Positions 1-8,641 of a stretch of DNA of 64,000 nt are shown one piece after another. The stretch is from Billgrantia montanilacus (GTDB taxonomy: Bacteria; Pseudomonadota; Gammaproteobacteria; Pseudomonadales; Halomonadaceae), in assembly GCF_003336675.1 (NCBI RefSeq), contig NZ_QPII01000001.1:62001-126000 (forward strand), written 5' to 3'. The notes beneath the pieces are model-generated. The model was not told where the DNA came from, did no database searches, and saw only the letters and a list, made by a program, of their open reading frames with translations. The position numbers and the translations under genes are program-made. Each line of letters starts with the position of its first letter. The first letter of the stretch is position 1.

Positions 1-627
1 GCGGTCCCAGTACTCCTGCGCGATGGTGTAGGGGTCGTGGGGGTGGGTTAGCGATACGGTCAGGCAGAAGGGGCGCTGCTCGCCGTTGCGAACATAGTCG
101 TAGAGGAAACGCTTGGCGCGGAAGGTGACCTCGTCGTCGAAGTCGAGCTGATTTGAGCGCACGCAGGGGCCGGCCTGAATTACCGAGCACATGTTGTGGT
201 AGTAGCTCGGCCGCTCGTCGAAGTTTTCCCAATCGACGAACCAGCCATAATCGGCTGGATAGATGTCGGTCGTCAGGCGCTCCTCGAAGCCGTGCAGCTG
301 GTCCGGGCCGCAGAAGTGCATCTTGCCCGACAGCGAGGTGTAGTAGCCGGCATCGCGCAGGTAGTGGGCGAAGGTCGGGGTGTCGGCGGCGAACTCGGCG
401 GCGTTGTCGTAGCCGCCAATGCGCGACGGCAGCTGGCCGGCCATCAGCGTGAAGCGCGACGGTGCACATAGCGGGCTGTTGCAGTAGGCCGAATCGAAGA
501 CCACGCCTTCGGCGGCCAGGCGTGACAGATGCGGCGTCTTGACCAGGGGGTGCCCGTAGAAGGGTAGGGCAGAGGCCGCCACCTGGTCGGCCATCAGGAA
601 CAGGATGTTGGGCTGCTTGGGCGTCAT
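1..627 (-). CDS. betC: Choline sulfatase BetC, N-terminal part (gene runs off the window)
   Basis: Hydrolyses choline-O-sulfate to choline and sulfate, feeding glycine-betaine synthesis. The 209 codons read on the reverse strand start MTPKQPNILFLMADQ, with the metal-binding Asp of the sulfatase fold near residue 14. The C-x-P-S-R sulfatase signature (CAPSR) follows, with Cys54 as the expected formylglycine residue in the context NSPLCAPSRFTLM. The start ATG is at 625-627; the C-terminal half lies beyond base 1. A LysR regulator is divergent, as is common for betC loci. Sulfatase family is certain; the choline substrate is inferred from close resemblance and the regulator. Confidence 0.9.
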   Translation of the reverse strand, partial: MTPKQPNILFLMADQVAASALPFYGHPLVKTPHLSRLAAEGVVFDSAYCNSPLCAPSRFTLMAGQLPSRIGGYDNAAEFAADTPTFAHYLRDAGYYTSLSGKMHFCGPDQLHGFEERLTTDIYPADYGWFVDWENFDERPSYYHNMCSVIQAGPCVRSNQLDFDDEVTFRAKRFLYDYVRNGEQRPFCLTVSLTHPHDPYTIAQEYWDR

Positions 628-764
628 GGGGCCTCTCTTGCTTGTTGCTGCGCGCTTGGGTTTCTTGCTCGAACCAAACCGTGGCTGGCGAGCATGACAG
701 TCTCCCTGCTAATCTCATGGCCTGTAAACTCGCTGAATTTTTATGGAAGGCATTAGGTGAGCTA
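628..764. promoter_or_regulatory. Divergent betC / LysR control region
   Basis: The 137 bp between the two divergent starts must contain both promoters and the LysR operator. A run of AT-rich sequence (about 727-750) precedes the LysR gene's ribosome-binding site. No single operator could be fixed by eye. Confidence 0.5.
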
Positions 765-1685
765 ATGGTTTCAGTAGGTGGGAGAGCATCGCCCAACGGT
801 TTGCGGGTGTTCGAGGCGGCGGCCCGGCACCTCAGCTTCACTGCCGCGGCGCGGGAGCTGCGCTCGACCCAGTCGGCGGTCAGCCAGCAGGTCAGGGCCC
901 TTGAAGAGCAGCTCGGCATGCCGTTGTTCGAGCGCATCTATCGCGGGGTAAGATTGACCGAGGCGGGGCAGGCACTGTTCGCCGGTGTGCAGGAAGGGTT
1001 CACGATCATCGATCGCACCATCGACCGGCTACAGCAAAGGTACCAACACCCGCATGTGAACATCCTCACCGACTTCTCGTTCGCTGCCTATTGGCTGATG
1101 CCGCGGCTGCCGAGCTTCCGTAAAGAACATCCGCATATCGACGTGCGCATCGTGACCAACCAGGGCGCGCTCGACTGGCGCACCCAGGAGGTCGACGTGG
1201 CTATCCTGTTCTGTGACGAACGGACCCTGGCGTCTGGCGTGCCGCGGCTGTTCCCCGAGGAGGTCTTTCCGGTCTGCGCCCCCGGCTTCCTGCAGCAGCA
1301 CGGGCCGATCGAGTCTCCCGCGCGACTGGCCGAGCTGCCGTTGTTGGCCTTGACCGCTGATCAGGGGCAGAGCTGGTTGGACTGGCCGAGTTACTTCGAG
1401 CAACTGGCGGGCATCGGCTATCTGGAATCCCCGGAGCTGACGTTCAATAACTACACGCTGCTGATCCAGGCGGCGATCGCCGGACAGGGCGTCGGGATGG
1501 GATGGCGAGGGTTGGTCGATGACATGCTCGAGAGTGGCATGCTGGTCGGACTGCAGGAGCTGGGGCTGCGCTCGTCGCGTGGCTATGGGCTGATCGATGC
1601 GCGGCCGGATACGTCGGGTGAAGCGAAACGGGCGCTGCAGGTATGGGTACTGGCTTGTGCCGAGGAGTCCCAGGATAAGCGCTAG
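765..1685 (+). CDS. LysR-family regulator, probably of choline-sulfate use
   Basis: 306-aa LysR-type transcription factor, divergent from betC. An N-terminal winged helix (about residues 10-70, with FEAAARHLSFTAAARELRST and the recognition-helix region QSAVSQQVRALEEQLGMPLF) is followed by a periplasmic-binding-like effector domain. The start at 765 is chosen because AGGTGA lies just upstream and the protein then begins, as LysR proteins do, shortly before the helix-turn-helix; the frame stays open further upstream to 642 without a convincing site. The stop codon TAG is the first base triplet of the palindromic element at 1683-1827. Target genes are inferred from position only. Confidence 0.88.
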   Translation: MVSVGGRASPNGLRVFEAAARHLSFTAAARELRSTQSAVSQQVRALEEQLGMPLFERIYRGVRLTEAGQALFAGVQEGFTIIDRTIDRLQQRYQHPHVNILTDFSFAAYWLMPRLPSFRKEHPHIDVRIVTNQGALDWRTQEVDVAILFCDERTLASGVPRLFPEEVFPVCAPGFLQQHGPIESPARLAELPLLALTADQGQSWLDWPSYFEQLAGIGYLESPELTFNNYTLLIQAAIAGQGVGMGWRGLVDDMLESGMLVGLQELGLRSSRGYGLIDARPDTSGEAKRALQVWVLACAEESQDKR

Positions 1686-1827
1686 GCTCAATACGAAAAC
1701 TGCCTACGCTTGCCCATACGGCGTTAAAAATCGGCTCAAAGTACTCATTTACAACCCGTAAACTCCGTCTTTTCGTCGATTTTTGCCTTGTCTGGCCTAC
1801 GCGCGGCGACTTTTCGTATTGAGCCTA
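1683..1827. mobile_element. 145-bp palindromic MITE-like element
   Basis: Perfect 17-bp terminal inverted repeats, TAGGCTCAATACGAAAA (1683-1699) and TTTTCGTATTGAGCCTA (1811-1827). The interior continues as an imperfect palindrome: AAAAATCG (about 1726) against CGATTTTT (about 1777), and TTTAC...GTAAA at the centre. It has no coding capacity. The left end supplies the stop codon of the LysR gene. It looks like a non-autonomous transposon relic or a large palindromic repeat; no target-site duplication is obvious. Confidence 0.7.
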
Positions 1828-1883
1828 CGAGCTGTGAAGAAAGGAGGCCAGACGAGGGCTAACGGCCCCCGTCCGGTATCCGG

Positions 1884-2135
1884 TCAAACGCCGAGGATTT
1901 CCTTGGCCTGGTTCAGTAGATCTTCGGAGCGAGCATGGTCGCCGTCATTGTGGGCTTCCTCACCCTCCTGGCGCAGCTCGTTGACCTGCTCGATTTCGGC
2001 TTCACTTAGCTGGGCGACCTTGGCGTCGTCCTGCAGGGCTTCGTCGATCTCGCCCATCAGCATGGGGCAGCTGGCGGCCCAGGCGGGAAAGGCGAAGGCG
2101 AGTAATACCAGTGCGGCAAACAGTGTCTTTAACAT
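1884..2135 (-). CDS. Small secreted protein of unknown function
   Basis: 83-aa protein with a clear Sec signal peptide (MLKTLFAALVLLAFAFPAWA, cleavage after AWA) and a short mature part of about 63 residues. That part is acidic, helical in character and holds one Cys near its N-terminus (SCPMLMGEIDEAL). The reverse-strand start has a GGAGATATC-type ribosome-binding site. It is monocistronic, convergent with the LysR gene across the palindromic element. Likely a periplasmic helical protein; function not recognised. Confidence 0.72.
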   Translation of the reverse strand: MLKTLFAALVLLAFAFPAWAASCPMLMGEIDEALQDDAKVAQLSEAEIEQVNELRQEGEEAHNDGDHARSEDLLNQAKEILGV

Positions 2136-2303
2136 TGTCGATATCTCCTTTGAACGCAGCCGGTCGGCTGGTCCGAATGGATAGGCAGTGCCTCGACCGG
2201 AACCGTCTTTCTGTGCCAGTTTTACCCGACGTCATGCGGTGCCGGCGAGCCATCGGTTCGGCCGCTGTCAGTATAGATAACCTGGGCCAACTGAACAGGA
2301 CAG

Positions 2304-2337
2304 AAACGCCCCGCTGTTTTGCAACAGCAGGGCGTTT
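2304..2337 (-). terminator. Hairpin terminator after glcG
   Basis: AAACGCCC-CGCTGTT and AACAGCA-GGGCGTTT form a 15-bp stem with one wobble around a 4-base loop, 23 bp beyond the glcG stop. On the reverse strand the stem ends in a short T-rich stretch. Confidence 0.7.
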
Positions 2338-2359
2338 CGAGGTTGGGCCGGGCTGGGTT

Positions 2360-2761
2360 TCAGCCGATGGCGGCAATAGCTGCCTTGGCCACCTGTACGT
2401 CCTGGTCGGGCTTGACGCCGGAAACCCCGACGCTGCCGGCGACCTGGTCGTCGACGATCACCGGCACACCACCGGACAGCAGTGCCTGTAGCGGTGCTGA
2501 AACAAAGGCGGTGCGGCCGTTATTGATCATCTCTTCGAAGACCTGGGTCTCCTTGCGGCCCATGGCGGCGCTACGCGCCTTCTCGGCGGCCACATTGGCA
2601 GTGAAGGGGGCGGTGCCGTCGAGGCGGCGCAGGCCGAGCAGGTGGCCGCCGTCGTCGGCCACCGCGATGGTGACCAGCCAGCCGTTGGCCTCGGCCTCCT
2701 GCTGGGCGGCATCGAGGATGGCGTTGACGTCGGTGAGGGTGAGTGCGGGCTTGGTGTTCAT
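2360..2761 (-). CDS. glcG: GlcG/HbpS-family protein of the glycolate operon
   Basis: 133-aa member of the GlcG/HbpS (DUF336, heme-binding-like) family, co-transcribed with glycolate oxidase genes in many proteobacteria; its biochemical role is not settled. The family core is visible: an N-terminal helix (DVNAILDAAQQEAEANGW), AVADDGGHLLGLRR, the KARSAAMGRKE helix, and a C-terminal GGVPVIVDDQVAGSVGVSG hairpin. The start at 2761 has AGGAG 6 bases upstream and is preferred over a longer 140-aa reading. It lies downstream of glcF, separated by an intergenic palindromic repeat, and is followed by a hairpin. Confidence 0.85.
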   Translation of the reverse strand: MNTKPALTLTDVNAILDAAQQEAEANGWLVTIAVADDGGHLLGLRRLDGTAPFTANVAAEKARSAAMGRKETQVFEEMINNGRTAFVSAPLQALLSGGVPVIVDDQVAGSVGVSGVKPDQDVQVAKAAIAAIG

Positions 2762-2840
2762 GGTGATCTCCTGATGGGGCAAAGCAATTGGTTATTCGGA
2801 GCTGGCAGCTTGCCAGTGGTGAACCACGGGGCTTCCGTCG

Positions 2841-2940
2841 ACAGGCCTCCGAGGAGGCGCTGTAAACCCCTCCCTGGGCGCTACCGATGCCATCCATGGC
2901 ATCGGACCTCCTCTACGGCCTGTCCCCGGCGCCCCTCGCG
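2841..2940 (+). repeat. Intergenic hairpin repeat, copy 1
   Basis: About 100 bp beginning ACAGGCCTCCGAGGAGGCGC, containing the consensus CCTCCCTGGGCGCTACC and the central palindrome CCGATGCCATCCATGGCATC, ending CCTGTCCCCGGCGCC. Further copies lie at 39163, 40233, 43042 (inverted) and 44039. It sits between glcF and glcG. Confidence 0.85.
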
Positions 2941-2949
2941 TTGGTAGAT

Positions 2950-4209
2950 TCATTGGCCGAGAGCCGTGCTCGCTGCAGGTTGTAACGTCTCATCGACGAT
3001 TTCTATCCAGTGTCGTACTGGTGTTCTGCCGGCGCCGTTGAGGTGTGTCTGGCAGCCGATATTGGCGGTCACGATAAGCTCCGGGTTGCCGGCTTCCAGG
3101 GCGTTGAGCTTGTTATCGCGCAACTGGGTGGCAAGCTCCGGCTGGGTGATGGAGTAGGTGCCCGCCGAGCCGCAGCAGAGGTGGGCATCCTGTACCGGCG
3201 TCAGCGAAAAGCCGAGCTTGACCAGCACGCCTTCGGCGGCGCCACCGAGCTTCTGGGCATGCTGCAGGGTGCAGGGGCAGTGGAAGGCGAGCTTGCGGCT
3301 CTCCTTCACCTTCAGCGCTTCCAGATCCTCGTCGCGTAGCACTTCGACGAGATCCCGGGCCAGCTCACTGACCCGTCGGGCTTTCTCGGCGTACTCGGGA
3401 TCGCCCTCCAGCATCTCGCCGTACTCCTTGACGAAGGCGCCACAGCCGCTGGCGGTCTGTACGATGGCTTCGGCACCGGCCTCTACGTGTGGCCACCAGG
3501 CGTCGATATTGGCGCGGATGCGGGCTCGGCCGTCGTCCTGGGCGTTGAGGTGGAAATCTACAGCGCCGCAGCAGCCTGCCTCGGGAGCCGGGGTGAGGCC
3601 AATGCCCAGGCGGTCCAGCACCCTTGCTGTGGCGGCATTGGTGTTGGGCGAGAGCCCCGGCTGTACGCAGCCTTCTAGAATCAGCATCTGGCGTTTGTGT
3701 TTCTTGCTCTCGGGCCGTGCCCCGGCATCCACCGGCTTGGGCGGCAGCTTGTCCCTGAGCTTGCCGGGCGCCAGCGGCTTGAAGGTCTGGCCCAGTTTGA
3801 GCAGCGCCTGGAAGCGTTTGGGATCGGTCAGGGCCTTGCGCAGCCCATAGCGCAGGGCGCGGTCGCTAGCCTTGCGCGGCACCCGCCGCTCGATCTCGGC
3901 GCGGCCGATGTCGAGCAGCTTGTGGTACTCCACGCCGGAGGGGCAGGTGGTCTCGCAGTTGCGACAGGTCAGGCAGCGGTCCAGGTGCAGCCGGGTCTGC
4001 TCGGTGACGTTCACGTCGTCGTCGGGATTTTCCAGCATCTCCTTCATCAGGTAGATGCGTCCCCGGGGGCCGTCGCGTTCGTCGCCCAGCAATTGATAGG
4101 TAGGGCAGGTGGCGTTGCAGAAGCCGCAGTGAACGCAGCTGCGCAGGACGCGGTCGGCCTCGCGGATGTGCGGCTTCTTGAGGTCTTCCTCGGTAAAGTG
4201 CGTCTGCAT
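2950..4209 (-). CDS. glcF: Glycolate oxidase iron-sulfur subunit GlcF
   Basis: 419-aa electron-transfer subunit of membrane-associated glycolate dehydrogenase, passing electrons from the GlcD/GlcE flavins to the respiratory chain. Two [4Fe-4S] ferredoxin motifs are visible: CVHCGFCNATCP (Cys 25, 28, 31, 35) and CLTCRNCETTCP (Cys 79, 82, 85, 89). Two CCG-type motifs follow (AGCCGAVDFH and LCCGSAGTYS), as expected for the heterodisulfide-reductase-like domain. Length fits the family. It follows glcE by 20 bp in the same transcript. Confidence 0.95.
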   Translation of the reverse strand: MQTHFTEEDLKKPHIREADRVLRSCVHCGFCNATCPTYQLLGDERDGPRGRIYLMKEMLENPDDDVNVTEQTRLHLDRCLTCRNCETTCPSGVEYHKLLDIGRAEIERRVPRKASDRALRYGLRKALTDPKRFQALLKLGQTFKPLAPGKLRDKLPPKPVDAGARPESKKHKRQMLILEGCVQPGLSPNTNAATARVLDRLGIGLTPAPEAGCCGAVDFHLNAQDDGRARIRANIDAWWPHVEAGAEAIVQTASGCGAFVKEYGEMLEGDPEYAEKARRVSELARDLVEVLRDEDLEALKVKESRKLAFHCPCTLQHAQKLGGAAEGVLVKLGFSLTPVQDAHLCCGSAGTYSITQPELATQLRDNKLNALEAGNPELIVTANIGCQTHLNGAGRTPVRHWIEIVDETLQPAASTALGQ

Positions 4210-4229
4210 GTAGATTTCCTCGATACGTC

Positions 4230-5351
4230 TCAGAACGCCGCGTAGAGCCGGCCCGGGTTGAAGATGCCCTTGGGGTCGAGCTCGGCCTTGAGGTTGCGGT
4301 GATACTTCAGCAGCACCGATGGCAGCGGGGTAAAGGGCTCGTCGCTTCCCGGCCCTTCACAGGCGCCCAGGTAGGTGGCATGACCATCGACGCGTCGGCA
4401 GGCGTTGCGCAGGGTCTCGGCATCGATGGCACTCCTGACCCAGCACTGGGCGCCGGCCCAGTCGTGGATCATCGAGGCTTCCGCTGTGTCGGCGAGTCCC
4501 AGTGAGGCCGTGCGATGGGGCAGTGACAGGCGCCACAGGGGCCGGTCGCTGGCCCTGGCGGAGGCGTTACCCTGGTCGAAGAAGTCCAGGTTCAGATCCC
4601 GTAACGCTGGCCAGAAGTTCTCATCCAGCGCATCGCCGCCGAGACGCTCGCGGGTGGCGGCCACGGAGCTCGGCCCGCCTTCCAGGCGGATATGAAGGGC
4701 GCCCTCCAGCCAGGCTGCCGCACTGATGGGCAGCGGCTCACGGCCCCATTCGGCCAGCCTGTTGCGCGCTTCCTCGAGTGAGATATCCAGGTGCAGGCTG
4801 CGGCTGGCGCCGGGCCGGGGCAGCACCTTGAAGGTGACTTCGGTGAGCAGCCCGAGGGTGCCCTGGGCGCCGACCATCAGCCTCGACAGGTCGTAGCCGG
4901 CGACGTTCTTCATCACCTGGCCACCGAAGCGCTGCTCGATGCCTTCGTGGCCGATCACCCGGGCGCCGAGCACGAAATCGCGCACGCTGCCGGCCCAGGG
5001 GCGGCGGGGGCCGGAGAGACCGGTGGCGACCATGCCGCCCACGGTGCTCGCTTCACCAAAGCGTGGCGGCTCGAAGGGCAGCATCTGCCCCTGCTCGGCG
5101 AGGGCGGCCTCGAGCTCGGCCAGAGGCGTGCCGCTGCGTACCGATACCACCAGCTCCACCGGGTCGTAGAAGGTGATACCCCGGTGCTCGGCGGTGGATA
5201 GCACTTCGCCCTCTGTGGGGCGGCCGTAGAAGCCGCGGGTATCGCCGCCGACGATGCGCAGCGGGGTGCCGGCGGCATTCGCCTGACGGATACGCTCTGC
5301 CAATGACTCGCTGGCGTCATGGTCATGGGGTGTCGTTGCTGTCTTGTCCAT
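4230..5351 (-). CDS. glcE: Glycolate oxidase FAD-binding subunit GlcE
   Basis: 373-aa second flavin-type subunit of glycolate oxidase. The FAD_binding_4 fold is seen in PLRIVGGDTRGFYGRP, the LEAALAEQGQMLPFEPPRFG region and STVGGMVATGLSGPRRPW, then GQVMKNVAGYDLSRLMVGAQ. The C-terminus (LDPKGIFNPGRLYAAF) matches the end of the GlcD/GlcE family. The start at 5351 has GGAGTG upstream and lies 11 bp after the glcD stop; the reading frame stays open into glcD but that extension has no support. Confidence 0.93.
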   Translation of the reverse strand: MDKTATTPHDHDASESLAERIRQANAAGTPLRIVGGDTRGFYGRPTEGEVLSTAEHRGITFYDPVELVVSVRSGTPLAELEAALAEQGQMLPFEPPRFGEASTVGGMVATGLSGPRRPWAGSVRDFVLGARVIGHEGIEQRFGGQVMKNVAGYDLSRLMVGAQGTLGLLTEVTFKVLPRPGASRSLHLDISLEEARNRLAEWGREPLPISAAAWLEGALHIRLEGGPSSVAATRERLGGDALDENFWPALRDLNLDFFDQGNASARASDRPLWRLSLPHRTASLGLADTAEASMIHDWAGAQCWVRSAIDAETLRNACRRVDGHATYLGACEGPGSDEPFTPLPSVLLKYHRNLKAELDPKGIFNPGRLYAAF

Positions 5352-5362
5352 GGTCACTCCAG

Positions 5363-6850
5363 TCAGCCTTGCTTGGCGGGGTCGGCTGCCGCGCTCTTGA
5401 TGGTGCGGAATTCCGAGCAGCGGGCCGGCGTGGGAATGTTCTTGCCCGGGTTGAGCAGGCCCGTCGGATCGAAGGCGGCCTTGGCGGCACGGAAGGTGGC
5501 CAGCTCGTCGGGGCGGAACTGGGCGCACATCTGGTTGATCTTCTCGCGGCCGACGCCATGCTCACCGGTGATGGTGCCGCCCACCTCGACGCACAGTTCG
5601 AGGATCTTGCCGCCCAGCGCCTCGGCCTCGTCCAGCTCGCCCGGGGTGTTGGCATCGAACAGGATCAGCGGGTGCATGTTGCCGTCGCCGGCATGGAAGA
5701 CGTTGGCCACCCGCAGGCCGTACTGCTCGGACAGGTCGGAGATGCCCTTCAGCACCCGGGCCAGCTCGCGGCGCGGTATGGTGCCGTCCATGCAGTAGTA
5801 GTCCGGCGACATGCGGCCCACCGCCGGGAAGGCGTTCTTGCGACCGGCCCAGAACAGCGCGCGCTCGGCATCGTCGCGGGCCTGCTGGATACCGGTGGCG
5901 CCGGCCGCCTCGAGTACGCGGCGAACGGTCTCGCAGTCGTCATCGACGTCGGCTTCGACGCCGTCCAGTTCGCAGAGCAGGATCGCCTCGGCCTCCACCG
6001 GATAGCCGGCGCCGATGAAGTCCTCGGCGGCGCGAATTGCCAGGTTGTCCATCATTTCCAGGCCGCCGGGAATGATGCCCGCGGCGATGATAGAGCCCAC
6101 GGCGTTGCCTGCCTTCTCGATGTCGTCGAAGCTGGCCATCAGCACCTTGGCGGTCTCGGGCTTGGGCAGCAGCTTGACGGTGATCTCGGTGACCACGCCG
6201 AGCATGCCCTCGGAGCCATTGAACAGCGCCAGCAGGTCGAAGCCGGGGGCGTCCAGGGCATCGCTGCCCAGGGTCATGTGCTCGCCCTCGATGGTGAGCA
6301 CCTCGACCTTGATCACGTTGTGCACGGTCAGGCCGTACTTGAGGCAGTGCACGCCGCCGGCGTTCTCGGCCACGTTGCCGCCGATGGAGCAGGCGATCTG
6401 GGAAGAAGGGTCCGGAGCGTAGTAGAGGCCATAGGGTGAGGCCGCCTCGGAGATGGCCAGGTTGCGCACCCCGGGCTCGACCCGGGCAATTCGCGCCTCG
6501 GGGTCGATCTCCAGGATGCGGCTGAAGCGCGACAGCACCAGCAGCACGCCGTGCTCCAGCGGCATGGCGCCGCCCGAGAGGCCAGTGCCGGCACCGCGGG
6601 TCACCACCGGCACACCGAGACGATGGCAGGTCTTGAGCAGCTGTTCGACCTGCGCCAGGGTCTCTGGCAGCGCCACCAGCATGGGCAGGGTGCGATAGAC
6701 CGAGAGGCCATCGCACTCGAAGGGGTGCAGGTCTTCTTCACGATGCAGCAGCGTCAGGCCGGGCACGTCCTGGGCGAGACTGTCGCGGATGGCGGTCTTG
6801 TCCAGCTGCGGCGCCGCGCCATCGAGTCGTTCATCGTAGAGAATATTCAT
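5363..6850 (-). CDS. glcD: Glycolate oxidase catalytic subunit GlcD
   Basis: 495-aa FAD-dependent subunit that oxidises glycolate (and D-lactate) to glyoxylate. FAD-binding motif PVVTRGAGTGLSGGAMPLEH is followed by SIGGNVAENAGGVHCLKYG, and the substrate-side motif GGTITGEHGVGREK lies near the C-terminus, all typical of the GlcD/D-lactate dehydrogenase family. It is the first gene of the glcDEF(G) operon, with the regulator gene divergent. Two palindromes in the 213-bp upstream region (6947-6959 and 6976-6990) are candidate operators. Confidence 0.95.
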   Translation of the reverse strand: MNILYDERLDGAAPQLDKTAIRDSLAQDVPGLTLLHREEDLHPFECDGLSVYRTLPMLVALPETLAQVEQLLKTCHRLGVPVVTRGAGTGLSGGAMPLEHGVLLVLSRFSRILEIDPEARIARVEPGVRNLAISEAASPYGLYYAPDPSSQIACSIGGNVAENAGGVHCLKYGLTVHNVIKVEVLTIEGEHMTLGSDALDAPGFDLLALFNGSEGMLGVVTEITVKLLPKPETAKVLMASFDDIEKAGNAVGSIIAAGIIPGGLEMMDNLAIRAAEDFIGAGYPVEAEAILLCELDGVEADVDDDCETVRRVLEAAGATGIQQARDDAERALFWAGRKNAFPAVGRMSPDYYCMDGTIPRRELARVLKGISDLSEQYGLRVANVFHAGDGNMHPLILFDANTPGELDEAEALGGKILELCVEVGGTITGEHGVGREKINQMCAQFRPDELATFRAAKAAFDPTGLLNPGKNIPTPARCSEFRTIKSAAADPAKQG

Positions 6851-6946
6851 GGAGACGCCTCATTGAGAGTCATGGCGGCAGGAGTTGTGATCGTGCGAAA
6901 GCCCCAATCTGCGCGCTAACCGACTCGCTGTCCAGCTTCCGGTCTG

Positions 6947-6959
6947 CTGGTATGACCAG
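6947..6959. promoter_or_regulatory. Candidate GlcC operator (TGGTnnnACCA type)
   Basis: CTGGTATGACCAG is a perfect TGGT-N3-ACCA palindrome, the form bound by FadR-subfamily GntR regulators such as PdhR, LldR and GlcC. It lies between glcD and the divergent glcC. A near-identical site (AATTGGTATTACCAATT) sits before the lactate/glycolate permease at 21181. Confidence 0.72.
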
Positions 6960-6975
6960 TTGTTATCGGATATAT

Positions 6976-6990
6976 TGGAAAATATTTCCA
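6976..6990. promoter_or_regulatory. Second palindrome in the glcD/glcC region, shared with gcl
   Basis: TGGAAAATATTTCCA has 6-bp perfect arms. Similar sequences occur twice before gcl (41074-41088 and, inverted, 41132-41146). Candidate operator of a glyoxylate- or glycolate-responsive regulator; the binding protein is unknown. Confidence 0.55.
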
Positions 6991-7063
6991 CCATATACCA
7001 TTAGTCGTTCGATGACAGCCGGTCAATGACGGACCTGCTCTGGCGGCTTGCGGAGATCACCTC

Positions 7064-7900
7064 ATGACAAAGGAATCCAGGGCACGAGAGGTCGCGGCAT
7101 GGGGCGCCACGGAGCCGGTGGGTACCAGGGCGTCTGACGAGCTTGCCTTGCCGACGCGCACCCCCGATGCGGTGGCCGCAAGGCTCGAGCATCTGATCCT
7201 CGACGGGGTCTTCCGGCCGGGGCAGCTGCTGCCGTCCGAGCGTCGACTCTGCGAGCGGCTGGGCGTATCGCGTTCTTCGCTGCGAGAGGGGCTGCGCGTA
7301 CTGCGCAGCAAGGGGATCATCGTGACACGGCAGGGACGAGGGTCGGTGGTGGCCGACCTGGTCACGGGGCGGGACGACAGCCCATTGATGCACCTGCTGC
7401 GCGACCATCCGCGCACGCTGTACGATCTCCTCGAGGTGCGTTCACTGCTCGAGGGCGAGTCGGCGAAGCTGGCCGCCGAACGTGCCACACCCACCGACCG
7501 CGTGCTGATCCAGCGCCGCTATGAAGCCATGATCGATTACGTGAAGGAGTGCCCGAACATCGAGGTCGAAGAGTTGGCGCACCTGGATCATGCCTTCCAC
7601 CTGGCGATCTGCCAGGCGTCTCACAACCCCGTGCTGGTACATACCCTGCAGACGCTGACCGATCTGCTGCTCAGCTCGGTGTTCGCCTCGGTGAAGAACC
7701 TCTACCACCGCGAGGCTCCGCGCGAAATGATCAATCGCCAGCATGCCCGACTCTATCGGGCCATCATCGAGGGCAAGCCCCAGGCCGCCAAGCGCGCGGC
7801 CCTGGACCACCTCGCCGGTATCGGTCAGCAACTGCGCGAGATCGAAGCGGAAGACCAGCGGCTGGAGCGCTCGGCCATGCGCCTGAAGGAGTGGCAGTGA
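7064..7900 (+). CDS. glcC: GntR/FadR-subfamily regulator of glycolate use (GlcC-like)
   Basis: 278-aa regulator divergent from glcD. The N-terminal GntR winged helix (about residues 32-100: AARLEHLILDGVFRPGQLLP, then LCERLGVSRSSLREGLRVLR and GRGSVVADL) is followed by an FCD effector domain with the usual helices and metal-site histidines (LDHAFHLAI, HARLYRAII, ALDHLAGI). Length is slightly above the usual 250 because of an N-terminal tail of about 30 residues. The start has GGAG 8 bases upstream. The divergent position and the TGGTATGACCA site support a GlcC role; LldR/PdhR-type specificity is the alternative. Confidence 0.85.
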   Translation: MTKESRAREVAAWGATEPVGTRASDELALPTRTPDAVAARLEHLILDGVFRPGQLLPSERRLCERLGVSRSSLREGLRVLRSKGIIVTRQGRGSVVADLVTGRDDSPLMHLLRDHPRTLYDLLEVRSLLEGESAKLAAERATPTDRVLIQRRYEAMIDYVKECPNIEVEELAHLDHAFHLAICQASHNPVLVHTLQTLTDLLLSSVFASVKNLYHREAPREMINRQHARLYRAIIEGKPQAAKRAALDHLAGIGQQLREIEAEDQRLERSAMRLKEWQ

Positions 7901-7957
7901 CCCGTGCTGGAGCCCCCGGTCGGGAGCGCGGCCGCGGGCACAGCCGATAGCCAGCGG

Positions 7958-8641
7958 TCAGGAGTTCGCCGCGCTGCGGGTCTCCCCGTCGTCGATAACG
8001 CCGGCGATCGAGGCGACCTCGAGCTTGTTGCACAGATGGTCGCGCAGTACCTGGCCCAGCCGCTTGCTGTCACGCTTCTTGAGCGCGGCGATCATCTCTT
8101 CATGGTCCTGTACGGCGCGGCGCCAATAGCTGTCGGTCATTTTCTTGGAGTAGCGAACCCGCTTCACCCGCTGGCTGAGGTTGTTGTACATCTCCAGCAG
8201 TACATCGTTGTTCGAAGCGGCCAGCAGGCTCTCGTGGATCCTCTGGTTCACCTGGAAATAATCCGACAGCTCACGATTGTGATAATGCACCAGCATGCGC
8301 TCGTGTAGCGCGCAGATCGCCGCGATACCTTCATCGCTGATCTGCTGGCAGGCCAGCTCGCCCGAGAGCCCCTCGAGGGCGCCCATCAGATCATACGTGT
8401 CCTTGACCATCTTGTAGGTCAACTGCTTGACGCGGGCGCCTCGGTTGGGCAGGAGTTCCACCAGGCCCTCCGAGGCCAGCACCTTGAGCGCTTCTCGCAG
8501 CGGCGTGCGCGATACGCCGAAATTCTCGCACAGCTGTTTCTCGGAGATACGCTCCCCGGGGGCCAGCTCCCCATGCTCGATCAGGGCTCGGATGCGATCG
8601 GCGACCTCTCGGTAGAGGGTACGAGGCTGAATCTTGGTCAT
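7958..8641 (-). CDS. GntR/FCD-family regulator of the TRAP-aminotransferase cluster
   Basis: 227-aa FCD-type GntR regulator. The winged helix (residues 8-75; LYREVADRIRALIEHGELAP, LCENFGVSRTPLREALKVLA, PNRGARVKQL) precedes an all-helical FCD domain (NQRIHESLLAAS, DHEEMIAALKKRD, DHLCNKLEV). It is divergent from a GlcG-like gene and the TRAP operon. A TGAATTCAAAATTC palindrome (8762) in the intergenic region is a possible operator. Effector unknown; a hydroxy- or keto-acid handled by the downstream enzymes is an inference. Confidence 0.86.
   Translation of the reverse strand: MTKIQPRTLYREVADRIRALIEHGELAPGERISEKQLCENFGVSRTPLREALKVLASEGLVELLPNRGARVKQLTYKMVKDTYDLMGALEGLSGELACQQISDEGIAAICALHERMLVHYHNRELSDYFQVNQRIHESLLAASNNDVLLEMYNNLSQRVKRVRYSKKMTDSYWRRAVQDHEEMIAALKKRDSKRLGQVLRDHLCNKLEVASIAGVIDDGETRSAANS

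Noticed and set aside
642-764. 41-residue N-terminal extension of the LysR regulator
   Set aside because: LysR proteins begin close to the helix-turn-helix; the extension crosses the promoter region and lacks a good ribosome-binding site, while the 765 start has AGGTGA.
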